From Candidatus Harpocratesius repetitus (GTDB lineage: Archaea > Asgardarchaeota > Lokiarchaeia > Sigyniarchaeales > Promethearchaeaceae), in contig JAIZWK010000001.1 in NCBI GenBank assembly GCA_021498095.1, positions 2,219,666-2,283,665 of the forward strand: a stretch of DNA of 64,000 nucleotides. The letters are read 5' to 3'. The position numbers and the translations under genes were made by a program. Numbering within the stretch: position 1 is the first letter of the stretch; the number at the start of each line of letters is the position of its first letter. Positions 46,353 to 55,770 of the stretch are shown one piece after another. The notes under the pieces are model-generated. The model made no database searches, had not been told where the DNA came from, and saw only the letters and a list, made by a program, of their open reading frames with translations.

Positions 46353-47246
46353 ATGAATTTTTTAAACAATACAGAGCAAAATAGCATTCATCCGAATGCC
46401 ACCGAGTATGAAATTCAAAAAGAAAGATATGCTCATATCAATAATATTCAAATTTATTATGAATGTGAAAATGCTGAACAACCAGATGATAGATCTGCGA
46501 TTCTTTTAATTCATGGTTGGACGGCAAATCGATTACGACTTCATCCTCTATATATTCAGTTGATTGAAGCAAAATATCCTGTTTTTCGCTTGGATTTGAG
46601 AGGACATGGATGGTCACAGAAAGAAGCTACTCATGATTTCTCATTTAATATTATGAAAGATGATATTGATAAGTTTATTCAAACTATAATTATTGGAAAA
46701 TATGGATTCAAAAAGGTCATTGTAATTGCTCACTCAATGGGTGGCTGTATTGCTCAGCTCTTGGCAATAGAACAACCTACTTATTTAGAAAAGTTGGTTT
46801 TAATCGCAACTTCTGCAAATTGGGCAGATAAACCATTCTTAAAAATAATTTATTGGCTATTTATTCAATACTATAAAAGTCATTTTTGGAAGAAATACAT
46901 GAAAAAGAAAGATGGCCATGAACCATTGGGTTTAGAGCACTTTCCAATGTGGGGAACGAAATATAATACTCACGGACGTACTTTATTTACTTGTTTTCAT
47001 GCTACAATTCAAGGATTGGAAAATATGCGCATATTTGATGCTCGAAAACTCTTGCACAACGTTCAAGTTCCCACCTTAATCATAGTAGGAGAAAAAGATA
47101 TCGATGCACCATTAAGATATTCAAAAAAAATACACGATTTGATACCTAACTCTGAATTAGTCGTTATTCCTGAAGCAAATCATGATGTAGTTATAGGAAA
47201 GGCGATAACCGCTTATGAACATATTAAAAATTTCATCAATTCTTAA
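46353..47246 (+). CDS. Alpha/beta hydrolase
   Basis: A 297-residue alpha/beta-hydrolase. The oxyanion-hole strand is LLIHGWTANR (51-60), DLRGHGWS follows the next strand, and the nucleophile elbow is AHSMGG with Ser128. Acid Asp249 lies in VGEKDIDAP and His277 in EANHDVV. The cap region (about 155-225) is helical and aromatic. It is cytoplasmic and lacks a signal peptide. Probably an esterase, lipase or C-C hydrolase; the substrate cannot be told. It converges on the HGSNAT-like acyltransferase gene with a 45-base gap. Confidence 0.88.
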   Translation: MNFLNNTEQNSIHPNATEYEIQKERYAHINNIQIYYECENAEQPDDRSAILLIHGWTANRLRLHPLYIQLIEAKYPVFRLDLRGHGWSQKEATHDFSFNIMKDDIDKFIQTIIIGKYGFKKVIVIAHSMGGCIAQLLAIEQPTYLEKLVLIATSANWADKPFLKIIYWLFIQYYKSHFWKKYMKKKDGHEPLGLEHFPMWGTKYNTHGRTLFTCFHATIQGLENMRIFDARKLLHNVQVPTLIIVGEKDIDAPLRYSKKIHDLIPNSELVVIPEANHDVVIGKAITAYEHIKNFINS

Positions 47247-47291
47247 AATCTAAAATCAAAAAGATAAAAAAATACCTAAATTAAAAGGTGT

Positions 47292-48635
47292 TTAGCTTTC
47301 TTGAGATTTAATCGGCTCTACAAATCGGACCATCTCTACTTTGTAGAGTTTTTTTTGCAGCTGCAGCGCATCCTTTACTGGAACTTTCTGTCCAGTTAGA
47401 ATACCACGTAATAAACGTAAACCATATTCCCAAGTGCCAATAAAATGTACTTTTTCCCATAACCAAATTAATAGTTGGAAAAAGCCAATTGATGTTAGGG
47501 TTAAGGCTATTGTCCACCATTTATTCACTGTACAACGATGCGCTAGATCTAAATTAAAGATTGCAGCAAAGGCAACCCTTATAAAACCATCCAACCATTG
47601 GTAAATAAAAATAGAGAGTGCAATCATTCCCCAACGACGAATAGGAAGTGAATATTTTAACCATTTTTCTTCATTTAATTTTGGATTAAATTCCACTAAT
47701 CGAAAAAGCAGTAGAATAACATATCCTTGGAAAGCTGTATTAATGAATATAAACCAAGTTGGATGGATGTGAAATGCTGGATCAAAAATAAAAGTCCCAT
47801 TAACAATTTCTAACGCAATAACAATTCCACCTATTATCAATAATACTAAACATCCTAAATATGCATATCTAATATGGCGAATGGTTGGCTTTTCTTGAGC
47901 AATAATCTCTCCAATACAAGATCCAAAGAAAGTAATGCCTAACATTGGGAAAACAGGTGCTTCCCGGCCTCCCAACCACACTAAAATTGTTCTTCTGAAT
48001 GGATAAACTACATCATCCATGAAATGATCTCCGGATTGAAGTGTCCAATCTACATTAGGATCTGGCCATATTACTAAAGTGTTAACCCAATTTTGGACCA
48101 ACGGTGAAATTAGAAAAATGGTGCATCCAATTGAAAAATAAATTGCAATTTTAATTATTGGTTTGTCTAGATAATGAAGTAGGAAAAAGAACAATGCAGA
48201 AAATAAAATTCCAAAAGCAATTACATCTAGTGCTTCGACAAAATAGAAGAAGTCAAGTTTTTCTGAATGCCATGTCCAATCCCGAAACAATTCATCAAAC
48301 ACACCCCAGGTTGTAAAAAAAGTGGTATATATTTTAGCAATAATTAACACAATAAAAGAGTATATTACTTCGTTGAGAAGAATTTTGCTGTGGGCAACTC
48401 CTCGCTTTTCTGCTTCAACCATTCTGTAATAAGTAACAACACCACTTATCAGTATAAAAAATCCACGCCAGTGAGTAATAATGATAACTATTCCGGCAAT
48501 AGGTAACATCCAAGCTTTTAGCAAAGAAATATTTGCATGACCTATTAAATACCATACCGCAAGCATCATGTGTACTGCAACCATGAAAATAATTGCGATT
48601 CCTCGTAAAAAATCTAAAGAAGTCAAACGCTTCAT
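47292..48635 (-). CDS. HGSNAT/DUF1624-like membrane acyltransferase (paralogue)
   Basis: ATG 48635 (MKRLTSLDFLRG) matches the start of the paralogue at 15819, so it is preferred to the ATG at 48710, which would add 25 odd residues; 447 residues. R-x-TSLDFLRG before helix 1, His in the first helix (VAVHMMLAVWYL) and about ten membrane helices define the family. A charged, soluble tail of about 40 residues ends the protein. Likely an integral membrane transferase for acyl groups on sugars or glycans. Two 24-base repeats lie in its upstream region at 48733-48780. Confidence 0.75.
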   Translation of the reverse strand: MKRLTSLDFLRGIAIIFMVAVHMMLAVWYLIGHANISLLKAWMLPIAGIVIIITHWRGFFILISGVVTYYRMVEAEKRGVAHSKILLNEVIYSFIVLIIAKIYTTFFTTWGVFDELFRDWTWHSEKLDFFYFVEALDVIAFGILFSALFFFLLHYLDKPIIKIAIYFSIGCTIFLISPLVQNWVNTLVIWPDPNVDWTLQSGDHFMDDVVYPFRRTILVWLGGREAPVFPMLGITFFGSCIGEIIAQEKPTIRHIRYAYLGCLVLLIIGGIVIALEIVNGTFIFDPAFHIHPTWFIFINTAFQGYVILLLFRLVEFNPKLNEEKWLKYSLPIRRWGMIALSIFIYQWLDGFIRVAFAAIFNLDLAHRCTVNKWWTIALTLTSIGFFQLLIWLWEKVHFIGTWEYGLRLLRGILTGQKVPVKDALQLQKKLYKVEMVRFVEPIKSQES

Positions 48636-48732
48636 AATTACTGTTTCTTGTAAAACTTTAAAATTGTTTAGAACGATTGATTCTAACACTAAAAGGATTG
48701 TATTAATCATTTAGTTCTTTAAGATTATAAGA

Positions 48733-48780
48733 GAGAAAGTTTGAAATTGAGAAAGCGAGAAAGTCTGAAATTGAGAAAGA
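48733..48780. repeat. 24-base direct repeat (two copies)
   Basis: GAGAAAGTTTGAAATTGAG (48733) recurs at 48757 with one change (TCTG for TTTG), each followed by AAAG. It lies in the upstream region of the minus-strand acyltransferase and could be a regulatory site or slippage product. Confidence 0.6.
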
Positions 48781-48801
48781 GGGAAAAAGGGAATGTAAAT
48801 A

Positions 48802-49119
48802 CTATAATGGGATTTGACGTAAGTATTTTGTCGTGGTGCGTCGATTAATTATTGCCATGAACTCTGAGTTCTCAGCTCTAGTTGATAACTTTAATTGATC
48901 TAAAAATTGATCTAAATCAGTAAAGTTGTTGAAATAACGTGTTTCACCTTGTACGGTGATTTTTACTCCTCGATGTTTTAGGTAGGCATAAATTCCGCCG
49001 ATATTAACATCATGTTTCACATAACAATTTGGTTCTTCTCCATTTTTCTTGGGTACTGCCCAAAAATCTCTTTTAAGCAGATATTTACGATACATTGAAC
49101 ACATTTTTTTTTCACACAT
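48802..49119 (-). CDS. Hypothetical protein
   Basis: A 105-residue protein (MCEKKMCSMYRKYLLKRDFW ...) with an alpha/beta pattern. The segment GVKITVQGETRYFNNFTDLD looks like a beta hairpin followed by a helix. There are two Cys at the start and no metal motif. It precedes the acyltransferase gene on the same strand. The family is not recognised. Confidence 0.45.
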   Translation of the reverse strand: MCEKKMCSMYRKYLLKRDFWAVPKKNGEEPNCYVKHDVNIGGIYAYLKHRGVKITVQGETRYFNNFTDLDQFLDQLKLSTRAENSEFMAIINRRTTTKYLRQIPL

Positions 49120-49798
49120 CCTGGTTTTTTGTTATTTATTTGGAAATATTCTTCAGTCAAGTGAAATGACTTAAGATTTTGCACAAGAATGTTCGTTGTG
49201 CGTGTGAGAAATATATGAGGCCACACATCCCCATATTATCCCCAACTCATTAAATTTCGTTTGTTCTTATGAACCCACTTATTATCTGAATCACGTAGAG
49301 AAATGATGTTCATATCATCTCCATAGTGAGTTAATAATATCAAAGGGAAAATCGTTATTTAAAGACCAAACCTAAAACTTTTGAATGAAACAAGAAAAAA
49401 TTTTACAATCCAAATTTAATGGCGACAAAATTCGAAAATATTTCATAGAAAAAAGTGAATTGAGATAATCATAAAAATTTTGTCGCCCGACTAAAATCAT
49501 GCATAGATGTTATCCAGAGATTCCCCTCACCATCCTTTATTCTAAACTTCTTTAATATTTTTGTCGGACACTTGCTTATAATCCCGACATAAAATATCAA
49601 AACTAGGATCTGATATAAGAAATTAACATGGTCGACAAAAACAAGAGTAATTTTGATAATCTGCTCTCCAGATAGTCCCCGCTTCGGGTTTGTTGAGATA
49701 TTTTTCTCGCTTTTCTCCCCTGCTTCGGAATTTCTTCCGCCCAAATAGATGAAAAGAATTTTTTCTTTCTTTAAGTCGAGTCTTTGGGAAATTATGAA
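49120..49798. other. Long intergenic region with a small inverted-repeat unit
   Basis: About 680 bases. The only structure seen is an inverted repeat at 49421-49487. A minus-strand frame of 91 codons (49469-49744) overlaps its right arm but has no recognisable domain or ribosome site, so I do not call it. The region is somewhat richer in G+C than other gaps and may be a relic of an inserted element. Confidence 0.4.
49421..49487. repeat. 12-base perfect inverted repeat spaced by 43 bases
   Basis: GGCGACAAAATT at 49421-49432 and its reverse complement at 49476-49487 bound a 67-base unit. It may be a hairpin RNA, a terminator or a tiny MITE. Confidence 0.5.
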
Positions 49799-51253
49799 CT
49801 AGCTTTCAATTAATCTTAAAAAAAGCTCATTTTGATGTAATCCATGAAAATCCTCATCATTTTTTGCTAATTTGCGAAATTTTGGATTTAAATTAACTGC
49901 TTTTTCTAAATACATTAAAACATCTTCAGGTAAATGAAGACAAGCAGAAACACAAGCCAGATTATAATAGATTTCTCCCAAACGACGATTATATTTCGAT
50001 AACTGGAAATTTTCTAAAGCTTTTAGAAAGAATTCCTGTGCTTTTTCATAATTCCCCTTTTTATGTTCAAATGTTGCTTTTTGTTCCCAAATTAGTGCTA
50101 TTCCCAAAAAATCTGGGTGAGATGGATTTTGAGCTAAAGAAAAAGCAGTTTCTAAAAATTCATTTGCTTTTTTCAAATTCCCTTGTAATCGAGCAGCGCG
50201 TTCTTTTATTAAAAGAATTTCAAATTGGATATGGAATTCATTATTGGCTTGGGCTAATTGTTCTGCTTCATTAAGATATGGAATAATCAGGTCTAAGTTG
50301 AATTCTATATCTGTTTTATGAAGGTTTAATTGTATTTTTGCCATATGAAAAAGTTGACGTGAAAGTAAAACTTGATTTGGTGATTTTTGCCGTTCATTTG
50401 CTTCAATTGCATCTTCACAATATTGCTCCGCTAAAGAATAATTCCCTAAATAAAAATAAAATTCACTTATTTTGAGATAGAAAGTGCTTTGTTCTTTCAA
50501 TTCTAAGGTTGGTTTAATTTCTTGAATAATTTTGATAAAATCAGTAAGATATTTTCGAGCTTCTGAAAAATCATCATATTCCAAATAAATCTCAATTAAT
50601 GGAGAAAGTAAATTTAAAACTATATGGAAATTCTTTAATTCATGTTCGCGTTTCAAAGCTTGCAGAAAATATCTCTCTGCTTGAATAAAATTTCCTAATT
50701 TAAAGAGTACATTAGCATAGTTTTCAAGGACAAATAATTCTAATTGAGGATGAGAATTAGATTGTAAAAGATCGATTGCAAGTTTTAGATAAAATTCAGA
50801 AGATTTCAAATCTCCTTGAGCATAATAGATCTGACTAATTAAATAGACAATTTCTGCATTTTTTATTGATATTTCAACTGATTCAAAGAGATCATATGCA
50901 TTTAATGCATGAGATAATGCTTTATCATAAGATTTTAAATGCAAAAGACAGCGCGCCAAATTTTGATGGATTTCACCTTGAATTACTGGATTTTCTTGAA
51001 AAATTCTAAGGTCTGCTGCTTTTTGAAAGAATTTCAATGCATCCTGAAAGTTATTTTCAAATTCAGAAATTTTCGCCTTATATTCATATATTTCAGCTTC
51101 TTTAAAAATTGCTTGAGCTTTTTGATATCTTTCAAGTGCTAAATCAAGCCAATGTTTTGCTTCTGTGAATTTTTGATTTTGATATAATTTTTTCGCTTTA
51201 TTAAATTGGGATTCTGCCTTTTTAAAATCATCTTTGGCTTGAATCGAGCTCAT
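49799..51253 (-). CDS. TPR-repeat protein
   Basis: A 484-residue protein composed of about ten tetratricopeptide-like helical pairs. Repeats show the usual small/aromatic pattern, for example FQDALKFFQKAADL, SYDKALSHALNAYDLF, NFIQAERYFLQALKREHE, NYSLAEQYCEDAIEANE and NYEKAQEFFLKALENF. The last repeat has a canonical YYNLACVSACLHLPEDVLMY followed by LEKAVNLNP. It is soluble and likely a protein-protein interaction scaffold; no enzymatic domain is attached. It lies 45 bases downstream of the STP-repeat protein gene on the same strand, so the two may be co-transcribed. Confidence 0.85.
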   Translation of the reverse strand: MSSIQAKDDFKKAESQFNKAKKLYQNQKFTEAKHWLDLALERYQKAQAIFKEAEIYEYKAKISEFENNFQDALKFFQKAADLRIFQENPVIQGEIHQNLARCLLHLKSYDKALSHALNAYDLFESVEISIKNAEIVYLISQIYYAQGDLKSSEFYLKLAIDLLQSNSHPQLELFVLENYANVLFKLGNFIQAERYFLQALKREHELKNFHIVLNLLSPLIEIYLEYDDFSEARKYLTDFIKIIQEIKPTLELKEQSTFYLKISEFYFYLGNYSLAEQYCEDAIEANERQKSPNQVLLSRQLFHMAKIQLNLHKTDIEFNLDLIIPYLNEAEQLAQANNEFHIQFEILLIKERAARLQGNLKKANEFLETAFSLAQNPSHPDFLGIALIWEQKATFEHKKGNYEKAQEFFLKALENFQLSKYNRRLGEIYYNLACVSACLHLPEDVLMYLEKAVNLNPKFRKLAKNDEDFHGLHQNELFLRLIES

Positions 51254-51298
51254 ATAAAGGAATTAATGCATCATCATAGAAAAATTTTCATTCTTTTA

Positions 51299-52555
51299 TT
51301 ATCGGAAGATTACTTTTTCATCTTTAAGGAATACTTGTGAAATTAAATTTGAACGAAAATCGTCATTTTCAATGGGTGGTGTTAATTGAAAATATATTGT
51401 TCCGTTATATGAATTATCTAAAAAGTTCGCCAAAAACTGAGGATTTTGTTGAAAAAAGGCAAATTCTGGGTCGGCATAAGTGAGAAAAAGTCTATCATGA
51501 GAAGCTCGTTTAAAATTTCCTTCAGATTGCCACGCTTCGTACCAAATTGATCCCCGAAAAAAAAGGAAAGATTTTAAATTTGAAGTAGATAGAGTGGATG
51601 GAGTAGAAGGAGTGGATGGAGTAGATGGAGTAGATGGAGTAGAAGGAGTGGATGGAGTAGAAGGAGTGGATGGAGTAGATGGAGTAGATGATGTATTTGG
51701 AATATTTGAAGATGGCCAGTAGTTTTTCATAATTGAAATGAACTTTTTTAGTGAAATATGATAATCGAAGCGTATTTCAATCCAATTTTGTTGTTCTGCC
51801 TGAAAATCGTAATATTTCATAGGAATGTTGGGAATTGGTAAATTTAACTGAGTTAGGGTGGAATCAAATTCTGGTTCCTTTTTATTATATGTCGTTTCTT
51901 CTTTGGAATTAAAAGGATCTGATTTATTTGTAATTTCTTGGTCATTAGGCTTATTTATCAATCGCGATTGAACGAACATTTTACAGAATGCCAAAAAAAC
52001 TCCTTTTCCATAATATTCTGTACCAATACTATCAGGAAATTTATCAGGAAACCACAATTTAACACGTTTTTGGAAATCTTTTGAGGGACGACGTGATCTT
52101 TTTTTTTGTATATTACGTTTAGTTGTGAAATCGATATAATACTGGGAATATACAAATGAAAAACGGGGAAAGAGTAAAGATTGATATTTTTTAGTAAATT
52201 CTTTGATTGTTTTAATGGTTTCGCTGTTCATTTCAAATTTTTCATTGCATAAAATTTCCCATTGGATTTTTTTTGAGATTGAAAAGTTTTCATTGAGTTC
52301 TCCTAATATTTTATCCATTTCTTGAATTTTTGAAGCATTTGTTATCAATTTAATATTATATTGTTTAAAATCTGAATCAGAATTTAGATCTCTTCTGTGT
52401 TTTTGAAGAAAAAATAATAAATCATCTATGGAACGAAATATAACTCGCTCTATCTTAGCAACAGCATCAATCCAATTCTCTTCTATTTTTTCAATATTTG
52501 AAAATAGTGCCGAAGAACTCTTTTTGGAGAGATTTACAAAGTGATATTGTTGCAT
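51299..52555 (-). CDS. Unrecognised protein with Ser-Thr-Pro repeat linker
   Basis: A 418-residue soluble protein. Residues about 1-150 are helical, followed by a basic patch (KKRSRRPSKDFQKRVKLWFP). The part around 250-285 is beta-like (WIEIRFDYHISLKKFISIM). A linker of about ten STP tripeptides (about 290-322) precedes a C-terminal beta-rich segment (FRGSIWYEAWQSEGNFKRAS). I do not recognise the family. The STP linker separates two globular parts as in many extracellular or signalling proteins, but there is no signal peptide. The TPR gene follows on the same strand. Confidence 0.5.
   Translation of the reverse strand: MQQYHFVNLSKKSSSALFSNIEKIEENWIDAVAKIERVIFRSIDDLLFFLQKHRRDLNSDSDFKQYNIKLITNASKIQEMDKILGELNENFSISKKIQWEILCNEKFEMNSETIKTIKEFTKKYQSLLFPRFSFVYSQYYIDFTTKRNIQKKRSRRPSKDFQKRVKLWFPDKFPDSIGTEYYGKGVFLAFCKMFVQSRLINKPNDQEITNKSDPFNSKEETTYNKKEPEFDSTLTQLNLPIPNIPMKYYDFQAEQQNWIEIRFDYHISLKKFISIMKNYWPSSNIPNTSSTPSTPSTPSTPSTPSTPSTPSTPSTPSTPSTLSTSNLKSFLFFRGSIWYEAWQSEGNFKRASHDRLFLTYADPEFAFFQQNPQFLANFLDNSYNGTIYFQLTPPIENDDFRSNLISQVFLKDEKVIFR
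51585..51692 (-). repeat. 9-base coding tandem repeat (Ser-Thr-Pro)
   Basis: About eleven 9-base units alternating GGAGTAGAT, GGAGTGGAT and GGAGTAGAA on the plus strand encode the STP linker. The alternation of variants implies expansion in larger blocks. Confidence 0.85.
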
Positions 52556-52723
52556 AAGTAAAATTCACGCGCCTAACATTTAAAGTCAAATATTTTTTTT
52601 GAGTTTTTTTATTTTAGTTCTATTATTTTAGTAACTTAAAACATCCGCTTTTTTGTGAATTTGCTTTTCTTCCAATAAAAAATTAGTTAAATTAATTTAA
52701 CTTGAAAAATTTGGATTGAAAAA

Positions 52724-52942
52724 ATGAAAATAGAAGAAAATTTAAAAAAAAATGAGAATTTGGGAAAAAAAAATGATTTAGAATTTCGTCCTGAATTTGA
52801 TCCTTTTGCTCGTAGTCGTAATAAAGGGCCGATTTTCTGGATACTTCATCATATTTTCTTCAAAACTAATACAATTATTATATTTTCTTGGCTTAGTCTA
52901 GTTACTCTAATACAATTATTATATTTTCTTGGCTTAGTCTAG
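52724..52942 (+). pseudogene. N-terminal remnant of an ABC half-exporter
   Basis: 72 residues (MKIEENLKKNENLGKKNDLE ..., then FWILHHIFFKTNTIIIFSWL) reach the first membrane helix of an exporter and then run into the 41-base repeats and a TAG. The rest of the membrane domain is missing. The matching nucleotide-binding domain begins 140 bases downstream (53083). Together they represent one half-transporter that has lost about 200-250 codons of membrane domain. Confidence 0.6.
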
Positions 52943-52990
52943 TTACTCTAATACAATTATTATATTTTCTTGGCTTAGTCTAGTTACTCT
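52866..52990. repeat. 41-base tandem repeat (three copies) inside a broken ABC gene
   Basis: The unit starting ACAATTATTATATTTTC occurs at 52871, 52912 and 52953 with exact 41-base spacing; the third copy matches for 38 bases. Since 41 is not a multiple of 3, each copy shifts the frame, and TAG codons appear in the repeats. Confidence 0.9.
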
Positions 52991-53082
52991 TTCTGCATAT
53001 ATGTTTCCCTACCCATATATCAATTTGGGCTTTTGCTATTGTTCGAAGAGCTTTTGCAGGCGCTGGGCGTTTACTCGGAATA

Positions 53083-53895
53083 ATGAACCAAACTTCCGAA
53101 ATTTCCGAGAAACAATCTCCAATCCATAGAGAAATCGATGGAAATGTTACATTCAATAATGTCTCTTTTAGATATCCAGGAACTGAAGTTAATGTTCTTA
53201 ATAATATTTCGTTTAAGGTTTCAGCAGGTCAAACTGTTGCAATTGTCGGAACTACAGGTTCTGGAAAAACCACTTTAACCAAATTAATCTCTCGATTGTA
53301 TGATATTCATTCTGGACAAATTGAAATTGATGGAATTGATATCAAAGATTACGCTTTTCATTCATTACGAGATCAAATCTCATATATTGAGCAAGATATT
53401 TTTCTATTTTCAAAAAATGTAATGGACAACATCTTGTTCGGTAGAGATGCTTCAGAAGATGCCGTCATTCAAGCCGCCAAAGATGCACAAGCTCATGATT
53501 TTATTATAAAATTACCTCAAGGTTATGAAACTTCTGTTGGTGAACGTGGGGTCCAATTAAGCGGGGGAGAACGACAGCGAATTGCAATCGCTCGTGCATT
53601 TCTCTCAAACCCGAAAATCCTTATTTTAGATGATTCTACTTCAGCAATAGATTCTGAAACGGAAGAAAAAATCCAAATCGCCATTTCTCGAATTTTAAAG
53701 GGAAGAACAACGTTTATAATTACTCATCGACTTTCTCAAATCCGTTGGGCAGATAAGATTTTAGTATTAGCAAATGGGAAAATCATAGCCCAAGGATCAC
53801 ATGAAGATTTACTTCGGACTTGTGAAGAATATCGGAAAATCTTTGTAACACGGTTTGATAAGACTCTTGAAGAACTCTTGGAGGTGCAGGCATAG
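53083..53895 (+). CDS. ABC exporter nucleotide-binding domain (half-transporter lacking most of its TMD)
   Basis: 270 residues from ATG 53083. Upstream codons (AFAIVRRAFAGAGRLLGI, 53029-53082) are in frame and belong to the last membrane helix of the same gene, but the frame closes at TAG 52981. Walker A is GTTGSGKTT, Q-loop SYIEQDIFLF, signature LSGGERQRIAIARA, Walker B LILDDSTSAID and H-loop ITHRLS. The residue after Walker B is Asp instead of the catalytic Glu, as in the degenerate site of heterodimeric exporters. Its stop overlaps the GTG of the partner gene by 1 base, so they are translationally coupled. The NBD is intact, yet without its membrane domain the exporter half cannot span the membrane. 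Confidence 0.8.
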   Translation: MNQTSEISEKQSPIHREIDGNVTFNNVSFRYPGTEVNVLNNISFKVSAGQTVAIVGTTGSGKTTLTKLISRLYDIHSGQIEIDGIDIKDYAFHSLRDQISYIEQDIFLFSKNVMDNILFGRDASEDAVIQAAKDAQAHDFIIKLPQGYETSVGERGVQLSGGERQRIAIARAFLSNPKILILDDSTSAIDSETEEKIQIAISRILKGRTTFIITHRLSQIRWADKILVLANGKIIAQGSHEDLLRTCEEYRKIFVTRFDKTLEELLEVQA

Positions 53896-55703
53896 TGGTC
53901 TATATGGGATTGGATGCGGAAGAATATGATAGGGTTTATTCCGATCGAGTCTTGTTTAAGCGTATCCTAGCATATTTCAAGCAACATTTAAAAAAAATGA
54001 TTATTGTAATTATTTTCCTGGTACTTACTTCAATTACTGCAGGAATTTTACCGTACTTAACGAGTTTGATTATTCATCAACTTGAATTCTCGACAAGTAC
54101 CACTATTATTATCGGTTTGGTGATTGCTACTTTATTATTTAACATAATTACATATCTATTCAATTACATAAACAAAACGCTTTCTGCAGTTATATTAAAC
54201 AGTGTTACTTATCAATTACGGGCTGATGTAGAATCGAATGTGCTTATTCAAGACTTATCTTTTTTTGATAAATATCCTACAGGAAAAATTGTTAGCAGGA
54301 TTAATTCCGACAGTCAAAATTTCTTTGAAATGGCTCAAATTTTTATCGATAGCATTTCTTCCTTCTTAGTCGTAATCATAATGTTAATTCCCATGTTCCT
54401 TATTGATGCAAAACTAACTTTGATATTTTTAGCCATGGTTCCTGTTATTTTCTTGTTTACATTATCATTTAGAAAGGTAGCGCGCAAAAAAACACTTCAA
54501 GGTCAGCGAATTTTGGCAGTAGTCCACTCTTTCGTGCAAGAAACTATGAGTGGAATACAAATTGCTAAAACATTCCGTCAAGAATCGACATTGTATAAAG
54601 AATTTAAAGAAATCAATAAAAAATCCTTTAAAATTAATCTAAACCGCGCTTTATTTATGAATGTCATTTTTCCTGGTTTAAGTTTAATACAAGGGGTCAT
54701 GCTTGGCTTAATTCTATATTTTGGTGGAGATACTGTTCTCCATAATCCAACACTATCAGTATCAACCCTTTATTTATTTATTCAAAGTTTGTGGGGGTTG
54801 TTTTTTCCACTTTTTTCAGTTGCTGCATTTTGGCCGCAATTTCAGACAGGAATGGCTGCTGCTGAACGAATATTTGCTTTAATTGACAGTAAACCTCAAG
54901 TAATACAAGAAGATTCGCAAAAAATCAATCGAATACGCGGAAAAGTAGAAATAGATAATTTACAATTCTATTACAATCCAGAAAAACCTGTTTTCGATCA
55001 TTTTTCACTAAAAATCTCTCCCGGCGAATCAGTTGCAATTGTAGGTCATACTGGAGCTGGTAAATCCAGTTTGGCTCGGATTCTCTTAAGATTCTATGAA
55101 TTCCAAGCAGGAACAATTAATATTGATGGAAAAGATATTCGAAAATTAGATCTGCAAGATTATCGTAAACAAGTAGGATTAATTCCACAAACACCATTTC
55201 TTTGGGCCGATACATTAGAGAATAATGTTAAGTATGGTTCTCCTCAAGCAACTCGAGAAGAAGTTCTTTGGGCATTAGATCAAGCAGGTGGAAAAGATTG
55301 GGTTGAAAATCTCACAGATGGTATTGAAACAAATATTAGAGAGAGAGGAAAACTACTCTCGATGGGGCAACGCCAATTAGTGGTTTTCGCGCGGGTTTTA
55401 TTACAAGATCCTGCAATTCTAATATTAGATGAAGCAACCGCTTCAGTCGATCCATTTACAGAAACACGTATCCAAGAAGCTCTTGAAAAAATCATGGAAG
55501 GGCGCACTTCTATTATTATTGCTCATAGATTGCGCACCGTTCGTCATGTGGATCGCATTGTTGTATTAGATCATGGAAAAATTGTTGAACAGGGAAATCA
55601 TGATACACTAATGAAAAATAATGGTTATTATGCACGATTGTACAATATGTATTTTAAGCATCAATCGTATGAGTTCATTAACGAAATTCATCAGCAATCT
55701 TGA
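53895..55703 (+). CDS. ABC exporter half-transporter, full length
   Basis: 602 residues from GTG 53895 (ATG 53904 is an alternative). The membrane domain (about 1-330) has six helices with RINSDSQNFFEM and QTGMAAAERIFALID in the expected places. The nucleotide-binding domain follows with Walker A GHTGAGKSS, signature LSMGQRQLVVFARV, Walker B LILDEATASVD with catalytic Glu, and H-loop IAHRLRT. The LSMGQ signature and canonical Glu complement the degenerate Walker B of the upstream partner, as in heterodimeric multidrug/lipid exporters. It forms an operon with the broken half at 52724-53895. Confidence 0.92.
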   Translation: MVYMGLDAEEYDRVYSDRVLFKRILAYFKQHLKKMIIVIIFLVLTSITAGILPYLTSLIIHQLEFSTSTTIIIGLVIATLLFNIITYLFNYINKTLSAVILNSVTYQLRADVESNVLIQDLSFFDKYPTGKIVSRINSDSQNFFEMAQIFIDSISSFLVVIIMLIPMFLIDAKLTLIFLAMVPVIFLFTLSFRKVARKKTLQGQRILAVVHSFVQETMSGIQIAKTFRQESTLYKEFKEINKKSFKINLNRALFMNVIFPGLSLIQGVMLGLILYFGGDTVLHNPTLSVSTLYLFIQSLWGLFFPLFSVAAFWPQFQTGMAAAERIFALIDSKPQVIQEDSQKINRIRGKVEIDNLQFYYNPEKPVFDHFSLKISPGESVAIVGHTGAGKSSLARILLRFYEFQAGTINIDGKDIRKLDLQDYRKQVGLIPQTPFLWADTLENNVKYGSPQATREEVLWALDQAGGKDWVENLTDGIETNIRERGKLLSMGQRQLVVFARVLLQDPAILILDEATASVDPFTETRIQEALEKIMEGRTSIIIAHRLRTVRHVDRIVVLDHGKIVEQGNHDTLMKNNGYYARLYNMYFKHQSYEFINEIHQQS

Positions 55704-55770
55704 TTTCCGTTAATTTTTCTATTAATTTTTCCATCAATTTTTCCATTAATTCATTCACACTCAATATCTA

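Noticed and set aside
49469..49744. 91-codon minus-strand frame
   Set aside because: No recognisable domain, overlaps the inverted-repeat arm, and lacks a ribosome site.
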